A stretch of 64,000 nt of DNA from CAWBFD01 sp963788115 (GTDB taxonomy: Bacteria > Actinomycetota > Thermoleophilia > Solirubrobacterales > 70-9), in the NCBI GenBank assembly GCA_963788115.1, contig CAWBFD010000004.1, forward strand, positions 682,001 through 746,000, in the 5' to 3' direction. Under the pieces are notes generated by a model. It saw only the letters and a list, made by a program, of their open reading frames with translations, was not told where the DNA came from and did no database searches. This document shows positions 1 through 10,814 of the stretch, piece after piece. The position numbers were made by a program, and so were the translations under genes. Within the stretch, counting starts at the first letter, position 1. The number at the start of each line of letters is the position of its first letter.

Positions 1-407
1 TGTACGAGCAGGTCGAGTCCGAGCTGGCGGCGAAGGTGGCCGAGAGCCTGTCCGGCGCCGAGAGTCCGCTGGAGGTGATGCGGGAGGGAGCGGCGATGCT
101 GCTCGATGCCGCGATCGAGCCCGAGGTGCAGCGGATCGTCCTTCTTGACGCGCCCTCAGTGCTCGGCTGGGAGGAGTGGCGGGAGATCGGGCTCCGCTAC
201 GCGCTGGGGCTGATGGAGGGGACCCTGGCGGCGGCGATGGACGCCGGCGAGATCCGCCGGCAGCCGCTGCGCCCGCTGGCTCATGCGCTGCTGGGCGCCC
301 TCGACGAGGTCGCGATGCTGGTTGCTCGGGCCGAGGATCCGGTGACGGCCCGAGCCGAAGCCGGCGAGACCCTGACCGGCCTGATCGAGTCCCTCAGGGT
401 TGGCTGA
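1..407 (+). CDS. TetR-family regulator, C-terminal part (5' end outside window)
   Basis: The open frame enters from the left edge (first full codon at base 3) and stops with TGA at 405-407. The roughly 134 visible residues lack the helix-turn-helix. They look like a TetR C-terminal ligand-binding region: helical and Ala/Leu/Glu-rich, with a segment reading VLLDAPSVLGWEEWRE that is typical of a common actinobacterial TetR subgroup. It precedes rpmE on the same strand with an 88-base gap. That gap contains a small GGGGC-GAA-GCCCC hairpin (419-431) which could end this transcript. The ligand and target genes cannot be inferred from this fragment. Confidence 0.75.
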   Translation, partial: YEQVESELAAKVAESLSGAESPLEVMREGAAMLLDAAIEPEVQRIVLLDAPSVLGWEEWREIGLRYALGLMEGTLAAAMDAGEIRRQPLRPLAHALLGALDEVAMLVARAEDPVTARAEAGETLTGLIESLRVG

Positions 408-495
408 CCCGGAGCAGAGGGGCGAAGCCCCGATTGCGACGGGTGAGGCTGCTGCCGTATCAGTCATTGAGGGCCGCACTATCATGGAATACGAG

Positions 496-705
496 ATGAA
501 GACCGATATCCACCCCGAGTACGGCCTCTCCCACGTGCGCTGCTCGTGTGGGAACGAGTTCTATACGCGCTCCACGAAGCCGGAGCTCCACGTCGAGATC
601 TGCTCCGCGTGCCATCCGTTCTACACGGGCAAGCAGAAGCTGGTGGATACCGGGGGCAGGGTCGAGCGCTTCAAGCGGCGCGCCGCCCGGCGCCAGCGCG
701 GTTAG
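496..705 (+). CDS. rpmE: 50S ribosomal protein L31 (zinc-binding form)
   Basis: Small basic ribosomal protein bL31, about 69 residues, the usual length. The N-terminus MKTDIHPEYG is the family start, so ATG 496 is preferred. An in-frame ATG at 484 would add only four residues (MEYE). The C-x-C pair (RCSCGNEF) and later C-x-x-C pair (CSACHPFYTGKQ) are intact, which marks the zinc-containing C+ form. The basic tail FKRRAARRQRG fits rRNA binding. It lies upstream of prfA as in many actinobacteria. L31 joins the large subunit near the central protuberance and contacts the small subunit. Confidence 0.95.
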   Translation: MKTDIHPEYGLSHVRCSCGNEFYTRSTKPELHVEICSACHPFYTGKQKLVDTGGRVERFKRRAARRQRG

Positions 706-771
706 CGCACCAGCCGGCAGCTGCACCCTGAGAAGCGCGCCACACGCCCTCCGTGGCGTCACAATCAGGGC

Positions 772-1836
<1,065 letters not shown>

Positions 1837-1849
1837 GGACCGACCGCCG

Positions 1850-2251
1850 ATGTCAGGCACCGACGTCGAGGTCGTCCGCGCGCTCTATGACGCCTTCAAC
1901 CGCGGCGACTACGAGGCGGCCACCGAGATGCTCCACGAGCGGGCCGAGCTTCACCAGGCCGAGGAGGTGCCGGACGCGGACAGCTACTTCGGCAGGGACG
2001 CGTTCGTCCGGGGCATGAACCGGTGGCTGTCGGGGTTCGAGCCCGGCTTCCAGTACCTGCTCGAGGACGTGATCGACGTGGGTGAGCGGGTGTGGGTGAA
2101 ACTGGTGCTGCACGGCCAGGGGCGCGGAAGCGGGATCGAGCTCGAGATGGAGGGGTACAACGTCTGGGAGGTGCAGGACGGGAAGCCGATTCGCCTGTTC
2201 GCCTACTTCGACGAGAACGCGGCCCGAGCGGCCGCGGGTCTGGCCGGCTAG
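1850..2251 (+). CDS. SnoaL-like / NTF2-superfamily protein
   Basis: 133-residue cone-fold protein of the nuclear transport factor 2/SnoaL type. It opens with the characteristic helix VVRALYDAFNRGDYEAATEM and follows with a beta-rich half ending GYNVWEVQDGKPIRLFAYFD. ATG 1850 (MSGTDVEVV) fits the family; the frame is open further upstream but runs into prfA. The gene starts 13 bases after prfA and ends 9 bases before prmC, so it is embedded in the release-factor operon. Members of this superfamily range from isomerases and cyclases to non-catalytic binders. No specific substrate can be read from the sequence. Confidence 0.8.
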   Translation: MSGTDVEVVRALYDAFNRGDYEAATEMLHERAELHQAEEVPDADSYFGRDAFVRGMNRWLSGFEPGFQYLLEDVIDVGERVWVKLVLHGQGRGSGIELEMEGYNVWEVQDGKPIRLFAYFDENAARAAAGLAG

Positions 2252-2260
2252 AGGGGAGCA

Positions 2261-3118
2261 ATGACGATGCCCACGGCGGCGGCCGGGAGTGTCCGCGACG
2301 CGCTGAGTGGTGCGAGCGCCGCGCTGGAGGCGGCGGGCTGCGAGACGCCGCGGCTGGACGCCGAGCTGCTGCTCGCCGAGGCCAGCGGACGTGACCGCGC
2401 CCGGCTCGCTGCCGACTCGGGGGCCGGCGTCGACCCTGCGGCCGCTCGCCGGTTCGGCGAGATGGTCCGGCGCCGCATCCGGCGCGAGCCGGTCGCCTAC
2501 ATCCTCGGGCGTAGGGGTTTTCGACGGATCGAGCTGGCCGTCGACCGCCGGGCCCTGATTCCCAGACCCGAGACCGAGCTGCTGGTCGAGGTCGCGCTCG
2601 AGCTGCGGCCGCGACGGTTGCTCGACGTCGGCACGGGCTCGGGGGCGGTGGCGCTCGCCGCGGCCGACGAGCTGCATGAGGTCGAGGTGGTCGCCACCGA
2701 CACCTCGCCCCCCGCGCTCGAGCTGGCGAGGGGGAACGCAGCCCGCCTCGGGCTCGCAGGGCGGGTCGCCTTCGAGCACGCGAGCCTGCCTGCCGGTGGG
2801 GGAGAGTTCGACCTGCTCGTGGCCAACCTGCCATACGTATCCGAGGCCGAATACCGGATGCTCCAGCCCGAGATCGCCCGCTACGAGCCGCGTGAGGCGC
2901 TGGTGGCGGGCCCCACGGGACTCGAGGCGATCGAGCGACTGCTCGCGGATCTCGCCGCCGGTTCGGTGGATGCGAGAGCGCTCGCGCTCGAGATCGGGGC
3001 CGGCCAGGCGCGCGCCGTCGCGCAGCTCGTCCGTCACGCCGGCCACGAGGCCGTGGAGGCTCGGCGCGACCTCGCGGGGATCGAGCGGGTGGTGGTCGGG
3101 AAGGCGAGCGCCCGCTGA
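2261..3118 (+). CDS. prmC: Release factor glutamine methyltransferase
   Basis: SAM-dependent N5-glutamine methyltransferase that modifies the GGQ glutamine of release factors. The 285 residues comprise an N-terminal helical domain (AALEAAGCETPRLDAELLLA) and a Rossmann methyltransferase domain with the SAM-binding LDVGTGSGAVALAAA motif. The catalytic motif, usually NPPY, reads NLPY (VANLPYVSEAEY, about residue 188), a variant that still keeps Asn, Pro and Tyr. ARYEPREALVAGPTG follows as expected. Clustering with prfA supports the call. The stop overlaps the proposed CTG start of the next gene. Confidence 0.93.
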   Translation: MTMPTAAAGSVRDALSGASAALEAAGCETPRLDAELLLAEASGRDRARLAADSGAGVDPAAARRFGEMVRRRIRREPVAYILGRRGFRRIELAVDRRALIPRPETELLVEVALELRPRRLLDVGTGSGAVALAAADELHEVEVVATDTSPPALELARGNAARLGLAGRVAFEHASLPAGGGEFDLLVANLPYVSEAEYRMLQPEIARYEPREALVAGPTGLEAIERLLADLAAGSVDARALALEIGAGQARAVAQLVRHAGHEAVEARRDLAGIERVVVGKASAR

Positions 3119-3741
3119 CCGAGATCGTCTCGATCGAGGGGGACGGGCCGGCATCGTGCCGCGCCGCCCTCGAGGACACCGTCGCCGGCGGCCGGGTGGC
3201 GATCTTCCCCGCCGACACGCTCTATGGGCTCGCGTGCGATCCCCTGAGCGCAGCCGCGATCGAGCGCATCCATGCGCTCAAGGGCCGTGACGAATGCAAG
3301 CCCTCGGCGGTGATGTTCTTCTCCGCGCTGGCGATGACCGAGCTGGTCTCGACCCTCGGCCCGCGCGCCCGCGACGCGCTCGGCGCGCTCCTACCGGGGC
3401 CTGTCACGTTGGTCATCGACAACCCCGAGCGCCGCTACCGGCTCGCCTCGCGGGACGATCCCGCCCGGCTCGGGGTCCGCCTGATCGACGGGCCGCTCGC
3501 CGGCACGCGCTGTCCCGTCTTCCAGACGTCGGCGAACCGAAGCGGCGAGCCGCCCCCGCACCGGTTCGGGGAGATCGACCCCCGGATCCTCGGGGACGTC
3601 GATCTCGTGATCGACGGGGGGGAGCTGGGCGGTACGCCGTCGACGGTCATCGACCTCAGCCGGATCGAGACCGATGGCGGCTGGTCGATTCTGCGCGAGG
3701 GAGCGCTGGAACGGGGAGAGGTGGAGCGGCTGCTCGGATGA
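3115..3741 (+). CDS. L-threonylcarbamoyladenylate synthase (Sua5/YrdC/YwlC)
   Basis: Makes threonylcarbamoyl-AMP for the t6A37 modification of ANN-decoding tRNAs. The YrdC fold is clear: FPADTLYGLACDP near the N-terminus, the ALKGRDECKPSAV nucleotide-binding stretch (KxRxxxKP type) and the TSANRSGEP loop. The only ATG/GTG/TTG start in frame is GTG 3196, which would remove the first strand and helix. The frame reads sensibly back to CTG 3115 (then TEIVSIEGDGPASCRAALED), which overlaps the prmC stop as CTGA. I therefore place the start at CTG 3115 (208 residues); GTG 3196 (181 residues) is the alternative. Confidence 0.85.
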   Translation: MTEIVSIEGDGPASCRAALEDTVAGGRVAIFPADTLYGLACDPLSAAAIERIHALKGRDECKPSAVMFFSALAMTELVSTLGPRARDALGALLPGPVTLVIDNPERRYRLASRDDPARLGVRLIDGPLAGTRCPVFQTSANRSGEPPPHRFGEIDPRILGDVDLVIDGGELGGTPSTVIDLSRIETDGGWSILREGALERGEVERLLG

Positions 3742-3844
3742 GAGAGCCGCTGGTATGGTCGCGCCGCGTGAGCGCGAGGCAGCACAAGGGGAGGGTGCGG
3801 CGGGGAGCAGTGATTCTGGGCCGAGCGCGAACCTGGGAGGGAGT

Positions 3845-4294
3845 TTGAGGATCGCGATCGGTGCCGACCACGCGGGCTTCGCGCTCAAGGAGCACCTGCG
3901 CGATCTGCTCGAAAGCGACGGACACGAGCTCACGGACCTCGGCACCGACTCCACCGAGCCGGTCGACTACCCGCCGATCTGCGCCGCCGTCGGGCGTGAG
4001 GTGGCCGAGGGGCGAGCGGACCGCGGGATCGTCATCGGCGGCTCGGGCCAGGGCGAGCAGATCGCCGCGAACAAGGTCGAGGGGACCAGGGCGGCCCTGT
4101 GCAACGACCTGTACACAGCGCGCTACTCCCGGCTTCACAACGACGCCAACGTGCTCTCCCTCGGCGCCCGCGTGGTGGGCCGGGGGCTGGCCGACGAGAT
4201 CGTCCGAGTGTGGTTCGAGACCGACTTCGAGGGTGGACGCCACCAGCGGCGGGTCGACCAGCTCGGCGCGATCGAGCGGGGGGAGCTGCCCTAG
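3845..4294 (+). CDS. rpiB: Ribose-5-phosphate isomerase B
   Basis: Interconverts ribose-5-phosphate and ribulose-5-phosphate in the pentose phosphate pathway. TTG 3845 follows a purine-rich GGGAGGGAG stretch and gives MRIAIGADHAGFALKEHL, the family N-terminus, at 149 residues (the normal size). The frame is open further upstream, but that extension is low-complexity. RpiB/LacAB features include ADHAG, the IVIGGSGQGEQIAANKV loop (a cysteine is common at the Ser/Gly catalytic site in other members) and the ARYSRLHNDANVL segment. The stop codon abuts that of glyA with no bases between. Confidence 0.94.
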   Translation: MRIAIGADHAGFALKEHLRDLLESDGHELTDLGTDSTEPVDYPPICAAVGREVAEGRADRGIVIGGSGQGEQIAANKVEGTRAALCNDLYTARYSRLHNDANVLSLGARVVGRGLADEIVRVWFETDFEGGRHQRRVDQLGAIERGELP

Positions 4295-5548
<1,254 letters not shown>

Positions 5549-5707
5549 GCGCGTGATCGCCTCGGTCGTGTACGCGGGATCGGCGATGACCGAGAGCGTA
5601 CCCTGGCGGCCGGGCGTCGGCTATCCCCAGCTCTCCGCGGTCGCGACCGGCTGAGCCGGCGTACGTCGACGAGCCTCCCCGCCAGGGCGAGCCGTATGTT
5701 TCGCCGG

Positions 5708-6745
5708 ATGCGAATCTGGGTCGACATGAGCGCCCCGGCACACGTCCTCGTCCTGCGGCCGATCATCGAGCGTCTGCGGGGCGCCGGGCACGAGGTCGAC
5801 GTGACCTCGCGCGAGTACGCGCAGACTCAGGAGCTGCTGGCCCTCCACGGGATCAACCACACCTCGATCGGTCGCCACGGGGGCGCTTCCCGGCTGCGCA
5901 AGCTCGGCGGCTTGGTCGAGCGAAGCGCCGGGATGGTGCGCTTCGGCCGTGGCCGAGGATTCGACCTCGCGCTGGCGCACGGCTCGAACGATCTCGCGAT
6001 CGCCGCCCGCAGCCTCGGGATACCCGAGGCGAACATGCACGACTATGAGTACGCGGTGCTCCAGCACCGCGTGGGGTGCCGGCTCGCGCGCCGCGTCATC
6101 TTCCCCGACTCAGTCCCTCCGGAGCGGCTGCGGCGGTTCGGGGTCGGACCTGAGAAGCTGCGTCAGTACCCCGGGCTGAAGGAGGAGTACTACCTCGCCG
6201 ACTTCGAGCCGGACCCAGGGGTCCTCGACGCTTTGGGAGTGGATCGGGACCGAATCGTCGTCGTGCTCCGGCCTCCGCCCGACGTCTCCCTGTATCACCG
6301 CAAGTCGAACCCGCTGTTCCCTCAGGTCCTCATGCGCCTCGGGAACGACCCGGCGATCCAGGCGGTGGTGATGCCCCGAACCAGGGCGCAGCGCAAGTTC
6401 GTGCAGACGCTCGACCTCCCCTCCGTGGTCGCGCCGGAGCGGGCGATCGATGCCCAGAGCCTCATCGCCCAGGCGGACCTCGTGATCTCGGCGGGGGGGA
6501 CGATGAACCGAGAGGCGGTTGCCCTCGGGGTGCCGGTCTACACTACGTACGGAGGGCGCATGGGAGGCGTCGACGAGGCCCTGATCCGGTCTGGGAGGCT
6601 GCGACCGCTCACCAGCCCCGGTGCGATCGAGCTACGTAAGCGCGAAACGAACGACGGCCGGACGCGACGCGATCCCGGCCTCCTCGTCGACCTCGTCCTG
6701 GGGACGCTCGGGCCGGAGAAGGATGGCCATCCATCCAGCACCTGA
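5708..6745 (+). CDS. DUF354 family protein (GT-B-like fold)
   Basis: 345-residue member of the DUF354 family, which resembles nucleotide-sugar epimerases/glycosyltransferases with two Rossmann-like halves. ATG 5708 gives MRIWVDMSAPAHVL, the canonical family start; an ATG at 5696 adds four residues. The C-terminal half carries LIAQADLVISAGGTMNREA and a Gly-rich GVPVYTTYGGRMGG segment, the region that binds nucleotide-sugar in GT-B enzymes. It opens a four-gene run (with sugar transferase, AsnB and WecA-like genes), so a role in surface polysaccharide synthesis is a reasonable inference. Its own reaction is unknown. Confidence 0.8.
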   Translation: MRIWVDMSAPAHVLVLRPIIERLRGAGHEVDVTSREYAQTQELLALHGINHTSIGRHGGASRLRKLGGLVERSAGMVRFGRGRGFDLALAHGSNDLAIAARSLGIPEANMHDYEYAVLQHRVGCRLARRVIFPDSVPPERLRRFGVGPEKLRQYPGLKEEYYLADFEPDPGVLDALGVDRDRIVVVLRPPPDVSLYHRKSNPLFPQVLMRLGNDPAIQAVVMPRTRAQRKFVQTLDLPSVVAPERAIDAQSLIAQADLVISAGGTMNREAVALGVPVYTTYGGRMGGVDEALIRSGRLRPLTSPGAIELRKRETNDGRTRRDPGLLVDLVLGTLGPEKDGHPSST

Positions 6746-7427
6746 GATGGGCGCCCGCCCTGCCGAGGCCTACGCGGATATGCAGGCCGCGTACGGCCAT
6801 CGCACAGTCGACTACGCCCTGCGCTCGCTCGACGTGGTGATCGCGGGAGGGGTGCTGCTCGTGAGCGCCCCGCTCACGCTCCTGATCGCACTCGCGATCC
6901 GCCTCGCCAGTGGCTCCCCGATCCTCTACCGAGGGGAGCGCGTCGGCCATGGCGGGCGGATCTTCATCATGTGCAAGTTCCGCACCCTGGCTGCGGATGC
7001 CGAGAGCCGCCTCGGGCCCTATCTGGGCGAGGAGCTGAGCGAGCTGACCGAGCTCGAGACGACCTCGGTGGGGCAGGCCCTTCGCGCGGTCCACGTCGAC
7101 GAGCTGCCTCAGCTCTGGAACGTCGTCCGTGGCGACATGAGCATGGTCGGGCCTCGACCGATCCGCCCGGCCTTCTTCGTCGAGCTGACCACCGAGGTTC
7201 CGCAGTACTGGCAGCGGCTCGTCGTTCGACCGGGAGTCACGGGCTTCGCGCAGACGCGGGTTCGCCGCGAGGAGACGTGGAGCGACAAGCTCGCCCACGA
7301 CCTCGAGTACATCGCCGACCGCTCCGTCGGCCTCTATCTCCAGGTGCTGGCCGCCACGGTCGTGCAGATCACGCGGCGAACGTGGGAGGGCCTCACGAGG
7401 TCGCCTCGCCGACCGCCCCCGCTCTGA
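6723..7427 (+). CDS. Polyprenyl-phosphate sugar phosphotransferase (WcaJ/bacterial sugar transferase type)
   Basis: Initiating phosphoglycosyltransferase that transfers a sugar-1-phosphate from a nucleotide sugar to a membrane polyprenyl phosphate. The N-terminal hydrophobic re-entrant helix is at about residues 35-60 (LDVVIAGGVLLVSAPLTLLI). The cytosolic domain has YRGERVGHGGRIFIMCKFRT, the Asp-Glu catalytic dyad in VDELPQLWNVVRGDMSMVGP, and RPGVTGFAQ. ATG 6723 overlaps the DUF354 gene by 23 bases; ATG 6747, just after its stop, is a plausible alternative. It is monotopic with one hydrophobic segment (short form). Confidence 0.9.
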   Translation: MAIHPAPEMGARPAEAYADMQAAYGHRTVDYALRSLDVVIAGGVLLVSAPLTLLIALAIRLASGSPILYRGERVGHGGRIFIMCKFRTLAADAESRLGPYLGEELSELTELETTSVGQALRAVHVDELPQLWNVVRGDMSMVGPRPIRPAFFVELTTEVPQYWQRLVVRPGVTGFAQTRVRREETWSDKLAHDLEYIADRSVGLYLQVLAATVVQITRRTWEGLTRSPRRPPPL

Positions 7428-7443
7428 GAGGCTTGCGCGCCTG

Positions 7444-9336
7444 ATGTGCGGCATCTGCGGCGTGGCGTGCCTCGACGGGGACGACGCGCGCGTTCACGGA
7501 CCGGCGCTCGGGGCGATGTCGCAAACGCTCGCGCACCGCGGTCCCGACTCGAGCGGCGAGGTATTCGCGGGTCCCGTCGGGCTCGCGGCCCGCCGGCTCT
7601 CGATCATCGACCTCAAGCGCGGCGACCAACCGCTCGCCAACGAGGACGGGAGCGTCCAGGTGATCCAGAATGGCGAGATCCTCAACTACCTGGAGCTGCG
7701 CGCGCGGCTCGAGCGAAGTGGGCACCGGTTCCGAAGCGAGGGCGACACCGAGGTGTTGGCACACCTCTACGAAGAGCGCGGCCTCGGATTCGCGGAGCTG
7801 CTTCGGGGGATGTTCGCGGTGGCGATCTGGGACGCGAAGGCCGGGCGGCTGGTCGTGGCGCGCGATCGGTTCGGGATCAAGCCCCTCGTCTACTGGCAGG
7901 ACCCGACCACGCTCGCGTTTGCCTCCGACCTGCGGGCGCTCCGGAGAGCTCCCGGGTTCCGTGCGGAGGTCGATCTGAACGCACTCAACGCCTACCTCGC
8001 GCTCAATTCCGTGCCGGCCCCGATGACGATCCTCGCCGGGGCTCGCAAGCTGCCCGCCGGTCACCTGCTGGTCTGGGAGCGCGGCCAGCAGCCTCGGATC
8101 CACCGATTCGCGCGACCCCGGCCAGCCGGCGACGGGAGTCTCCGCCAGGAGGACGAGGAGACACTTGCCGAGGAGCTCCTCGACCGCCTCCGCGACTCGG
8201 TCGCCGCTCATCTGGTGGCCGACGTGCCGGTCGGCGTGCTGCTGTCCGGAGGCGTCGACTCCGGGACGCTCACGGCGCTCGCCTCGGAGGCGGCGGGTAA
8301 ACCGGTGCGGACGTTCTCGATCGGGTTCGCCGAGTCGTCGTTCAACGAGCTCGAGCAGGCACGGGCCGTGGCCACGAGGTACGGGACCGACCATCACGAG
8401 CTCGTCTTGGACCCCGATGCGGTCGAGCTGCTTCCGCGCCTGGTGGCGGCATTCGACGAACCCTTCGGCGACTCCTCGGCGCTGCCGACCTACCTGGTCT
8501 CGGAGCTTGCCGCGGGCTCCGTCAAGGTGGTCCTCTCCGGCGAGGGCGGCGATGAGCTCTTCGGCGGCTACTACACCTACGTCGCTGACCTGCTCGCGAG
8601 GTGGCTCCGGGGGCCGGCCGCGATCGCGCGGCCACTGGTCGAGCGGCTCCCCAGCTCGAACCGCAAGGTCAGCGTCGAGTTCAAAGCGAAGCGGTTCGTG
8701 CGCGGCGCCGGCCTGCCAACGCTCGAGCGGCATCTCGCCTGGAAGGAGATCCTCTCACCGGCGGCGCGGGCCGAGATCCTCGCGAGTGGAGGCGTCCATG
8801 CCGACCCGCTCACCCCGCACCGGCAGCGTTACGCAGAGACCCAGGGGGTGGAGTCGCTCGCCCGCCTCCAGGACGTCGATCTCGGCATCTACCTGATCGA
8901 TGACCTTCTCGTGAAGACCGATCGCGCGAGCATGGCCCACTCGCTGGAGGCGAGGGTGCCGTTCCTCGATCCAGAGGTGACGGATCTCGCTCTCGCGCTT
9001 CCACGGAGCGCCCGCGTGCGAGGCCTGGCGAAGAAGCGGCTCTTGCGGCGGGCGGTGCGGCCGCTGCTGCCGCGCGAGGTCGTGGACGGACGGAAGCAGG
9101 GATTCTCGGCGCCGATCGCCGGCTGGCTCCGCGGTGAGATGGAGCACTTCGCGCGCGATGTGCTGTCGCCGGCAAGGCTGCGGGCTCAGGGGTACCTCGA
9201 GCCGGCGCCCGTGATCAGATTGCTGGACCGCCACGTCAGCGGCGCCGAGGACCGCAGCCGCGATCTCTGGGGCCTGCTCGCGCTCACGCTGTGGCTCGAC
9301 TCCGATGGTCCCACGGAGGGTCCGCCACCGGAGTAG
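7444..9336 (+). CDS. asnB: Asparagine synthetase, glutamine-hydrolysing
   Basis: 630-residue two-domain enzyme. The N-terminal class II glutaminase domain begins MCGICGVACLD, so Cys2 becomes the N-terminal nucleophile, and RLSIIDLKRGDQPLAN is conserved. The C-terminal synthetase domain has the PP-loop VGVLLSGGVDSGTLTAL and SGEGGDELFGGYYTY, which bind ATP and aspartate. It lies between the sugar transferase (16 bases upstream) and the WecA-like gene. AsnB paralogues in polysaccharide clusters often amidate sugar carboxylates or other acceptors, so the acceptor may not be free aspartate; this is inference from context. Confidence 0.92.
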   Translation: MCGICGVACLDGDDARVHGPALGAMSQTLAHRGPDSSGEVFAGPVGLAARRLSIIDLKRGDQPLANEDGSVQVIQNGEILNYLELRARLERSGHRFRSEGDTEVLAHLYEERGLGFAELLRGMFAVAIWDAKAGRLVVARDRFGIKPLVYWQDPTTLAFASDLRALRRAPGFRAEVDLNALNAYLALNSVPAPMTILAGARKLPAGHLLVWERGQQPRIHRFARPRPAGDGSLRQEDEETLAEELLDRLRDSVAAHLVADVPVGVLLSGGVDSGTLTALASEAAGKPVRTFSIGFAESSFNELEQARAVATRYGTDHHELVLDPDAVELLPRLVAAFDEPFGDSSALPTYLVSELAAGSVKVVLSGEGGDELFGGYYTYVADLLARWLRGPAAIARPLVERLPSSNRKVSVEFKAKRFVRGAGLPTLERHLAWKEILSPAARAEILASGGVHADPLTPHRQRYAETQGVESLARLQDVDLGIYLIDDLLVKTDRASMAHSLEARVPFLDPEVTDLALALPRSARVRGLAKKRLLRRAVRPLLPREVVDGRKQGFSAPIAGWLRGEMEHFARDVLSPARLRAQGYLEPAPVIRLLDRHVSGAEDRSRDLWGLLALTLWLDSDGPTEGPPPE

Positions 9337-9352
9337 GCAAAGATGTCCGGCC

Positions 9353-10645
9353 ATGATGAGTGGCAGGCCCGAAGCCATCGAGGTCGCGCTCGCGTTCATC
9401 GTCGCGGCCGTGATCGCCTGGCTTTTCGTCCCGCTCGCCGAGCGGCTTGCGCGGCGGCTCGGCGCCCTCGACTACCCGAACGAGCGCAGCATCCATACGG
9501 CCCCGACGCCGAAGCTGAGTGGCATTGCGATCCTCGTTGCGGTCCTGGTCGGCGGGTTCCTGTTCCTGCCCTGGGTGCCGCTCACCCGCGCGATCCTGGC
9601 GGGGGCGATCGTGATCTCGGCGGTGGGGGTGATCGACGACATCTGGGACCTGCCGGCGGCCGCGAAGCTGCTCGGGCAGGCGGTGGCCGCGTCGATCCCG
9701 GTCCTGAACGGCGTTCAGGTGGCCAACTTCACCCTGCCCTTCGTCGGCCGCGTGGAGCTGAGCGGGGTCGACTTGTTCGATGCCCCGTTGGTGGACCAGG
9801 TCCAGCTCGGCCACCTGCTCACCGTGGCCGGGATCGTCGCCGTGATCAATGTCGTCAATCTCATCGACGGGGTCGATGGCCTCGCCGCCGGTGTCTGCGT
9901 GATCTCCGCCGCGACGCTGGCGATCATCGCGGTGTCGCTCGACCGAACCAGCGCAGCCGTCCTGGCGGCCCTCACCGCCGGCGGGGCGCTGGGCTTCCTG
10001 CGTCATGGCTTTCCGCCGGCATCCAGCTTCATGGGTGACACCGGGTCGAACCTGCTCGGCTACCTCCTGGGGGCGATCGCGGTTCAGGGGGCGTTGAAGA
10101 CGAACGCGGTTGTGGCGTTGTTCTTCCCGCTGGTCATTCTCGCGGTGCCCATCCTCGACACCGGGTTTGTCGTCGCCAAGCGGATCAAGTACCGGCGTCC
10201 CATCTATCGAGCGGACAGCTGGCACTTCCACCACCGCATGGCGAACATCGGGTTCTCGCAGCGGCGCACGCTCGCGTATCTCTACGGCTGGGCCGGGGCC
10301 ATGGCTGGGCTCGCGCTGGCATTGCGGTTCGTCCCGTACAGCGACGACCACGGGAATTTCGACCCATTGTGGACGGCGGTGATCCTCATTTGCCTGGTGG
10401 CCGTCGTGCTCGCGTCCGTCTACCTGGTGATCACGCTTGAGATCCTCAAGCTGCGGCGGTTCCGGCTGCGACAGGTCGAGACGGCGGCCAGCGCGGTGCC
10501 GCCCCCGGGCGCGGTCGATGAGGGCGTCGCGCGCGAGCTCGAGACCGGCAGCTTCGAGACGATCAACCCGGAGACAGGGGAGTACGAAGCGATCGATCCG
10601 GAGACGGGGGAGTTCGAGGCGATCGAGTCACCGGACGGCCGTTGA
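9353..10645 (+). CDS. Undecaprenyl-phosphate N-acetylhexosamine-1-phosphate transferase (WecA/TagO-like)
   Basis: Polytopic membrane enzyme of the MraY/WecA superfamily, adding a HexNAc-1-phosphate to undecaprenyl phosphate to start glycopolymer synthesis. It has about ten hydrophobic segments. Diagnostic motifs are NERSIHTAPTPKLSG, VIDDIWDLP, NVVNLIDGVDGLAAG, FMGDTGSNLLGYLLG (catalytic/Mg2+ Asp) and the cytosolic SWHFHHRMANIGFSQRRT histidine loop. Start ATG 9353 or 9356 (MMSGRPEAIEV). The C-terminal tail is odd: roughly the last 35 residues hold three imperfect copies of a ten-residue acidic unit (SFETINPETG, EYEAIDPETG, EFEAIESPDG). Actinobacteria often have this gene just before the atp operon, as here. 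Confidence 0.92.
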   Translation: MMSGRPEAIEVALAFIVAAVIAWLFVPLAERLARRLGALDYPNERSIHTAPTPKLSGIAILVAVLVGGFLFLPWVPLTRAILAGAIVISAVGVIDDIWDLPAAAKLLGQAVAASIPVLNGVQVANFTLPFVGRVELSGVDLFDAPLVDQVQLGHLLTVAGIVAVINVVNLIDGVDGLAAGVCVISAATLAIIAVSLDRTSAAVLAALTAGGALGFLRHGFPPASSFMGDTGSNLLGYLLGAIAVQGALKTNAVVALFFPLVILAVPILDTGFVVAKRIKYRRPIYRADSWHFHHRMANIGFSQRRTLAYLYGWAGAMAGLALALRFVPYSDDHGNFDPLWTAVILICLVAVVLASVYLVITLEILKLRRFRLRQVETAASAVPPPGAVDEGVARELETGSFETINPETGEYEAIDPETGEFEAIESPDGR

Positions 10646-10666
10646 TTGGCTATATTCGACCCTGAG

Positions 10667-10689
10667 GTGACCGCCAACTCGGCGGTCAC
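10667..10689 (+). terminator. Hairpin after the wecA-like gene
   Basis: Perfect 9-bp stem GTGACCGCC/GGCGGTCAC with a five-base loop, 21 bases after the wecA-like stop. There is no T-tract, so factor-independent termination is uncertain. The position between the polysaccharide and ATP synthase operons fits a terminator. Confidence 0.5.
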
Positions 10690-10814
10690 AGCCGCTTAGC
10701 TGGTGTGATCGCATTCGCGTGCACGCGCGGGGGTGCTGCTCCGGGCGAGCGGCCACCATCCGCCCCTTTGGCGCCGATTCACGCGATTGCAAGGCTCCGA
10801 CTTCGAGAGTGCCC

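Noticed and set aside
2820..2835. Non-functional PrmC because NPPY is NLPY
   Set aside because: Asn, Pro and Tyr that contact the target glutamine remain; the variant does not justify calling it inactive.
10643..10660. Promoter TTGATT...TATATT before the atp operon
   Set aside because: The two boxes are only a few bases apart, far too close for a sigma-70-type promoter.
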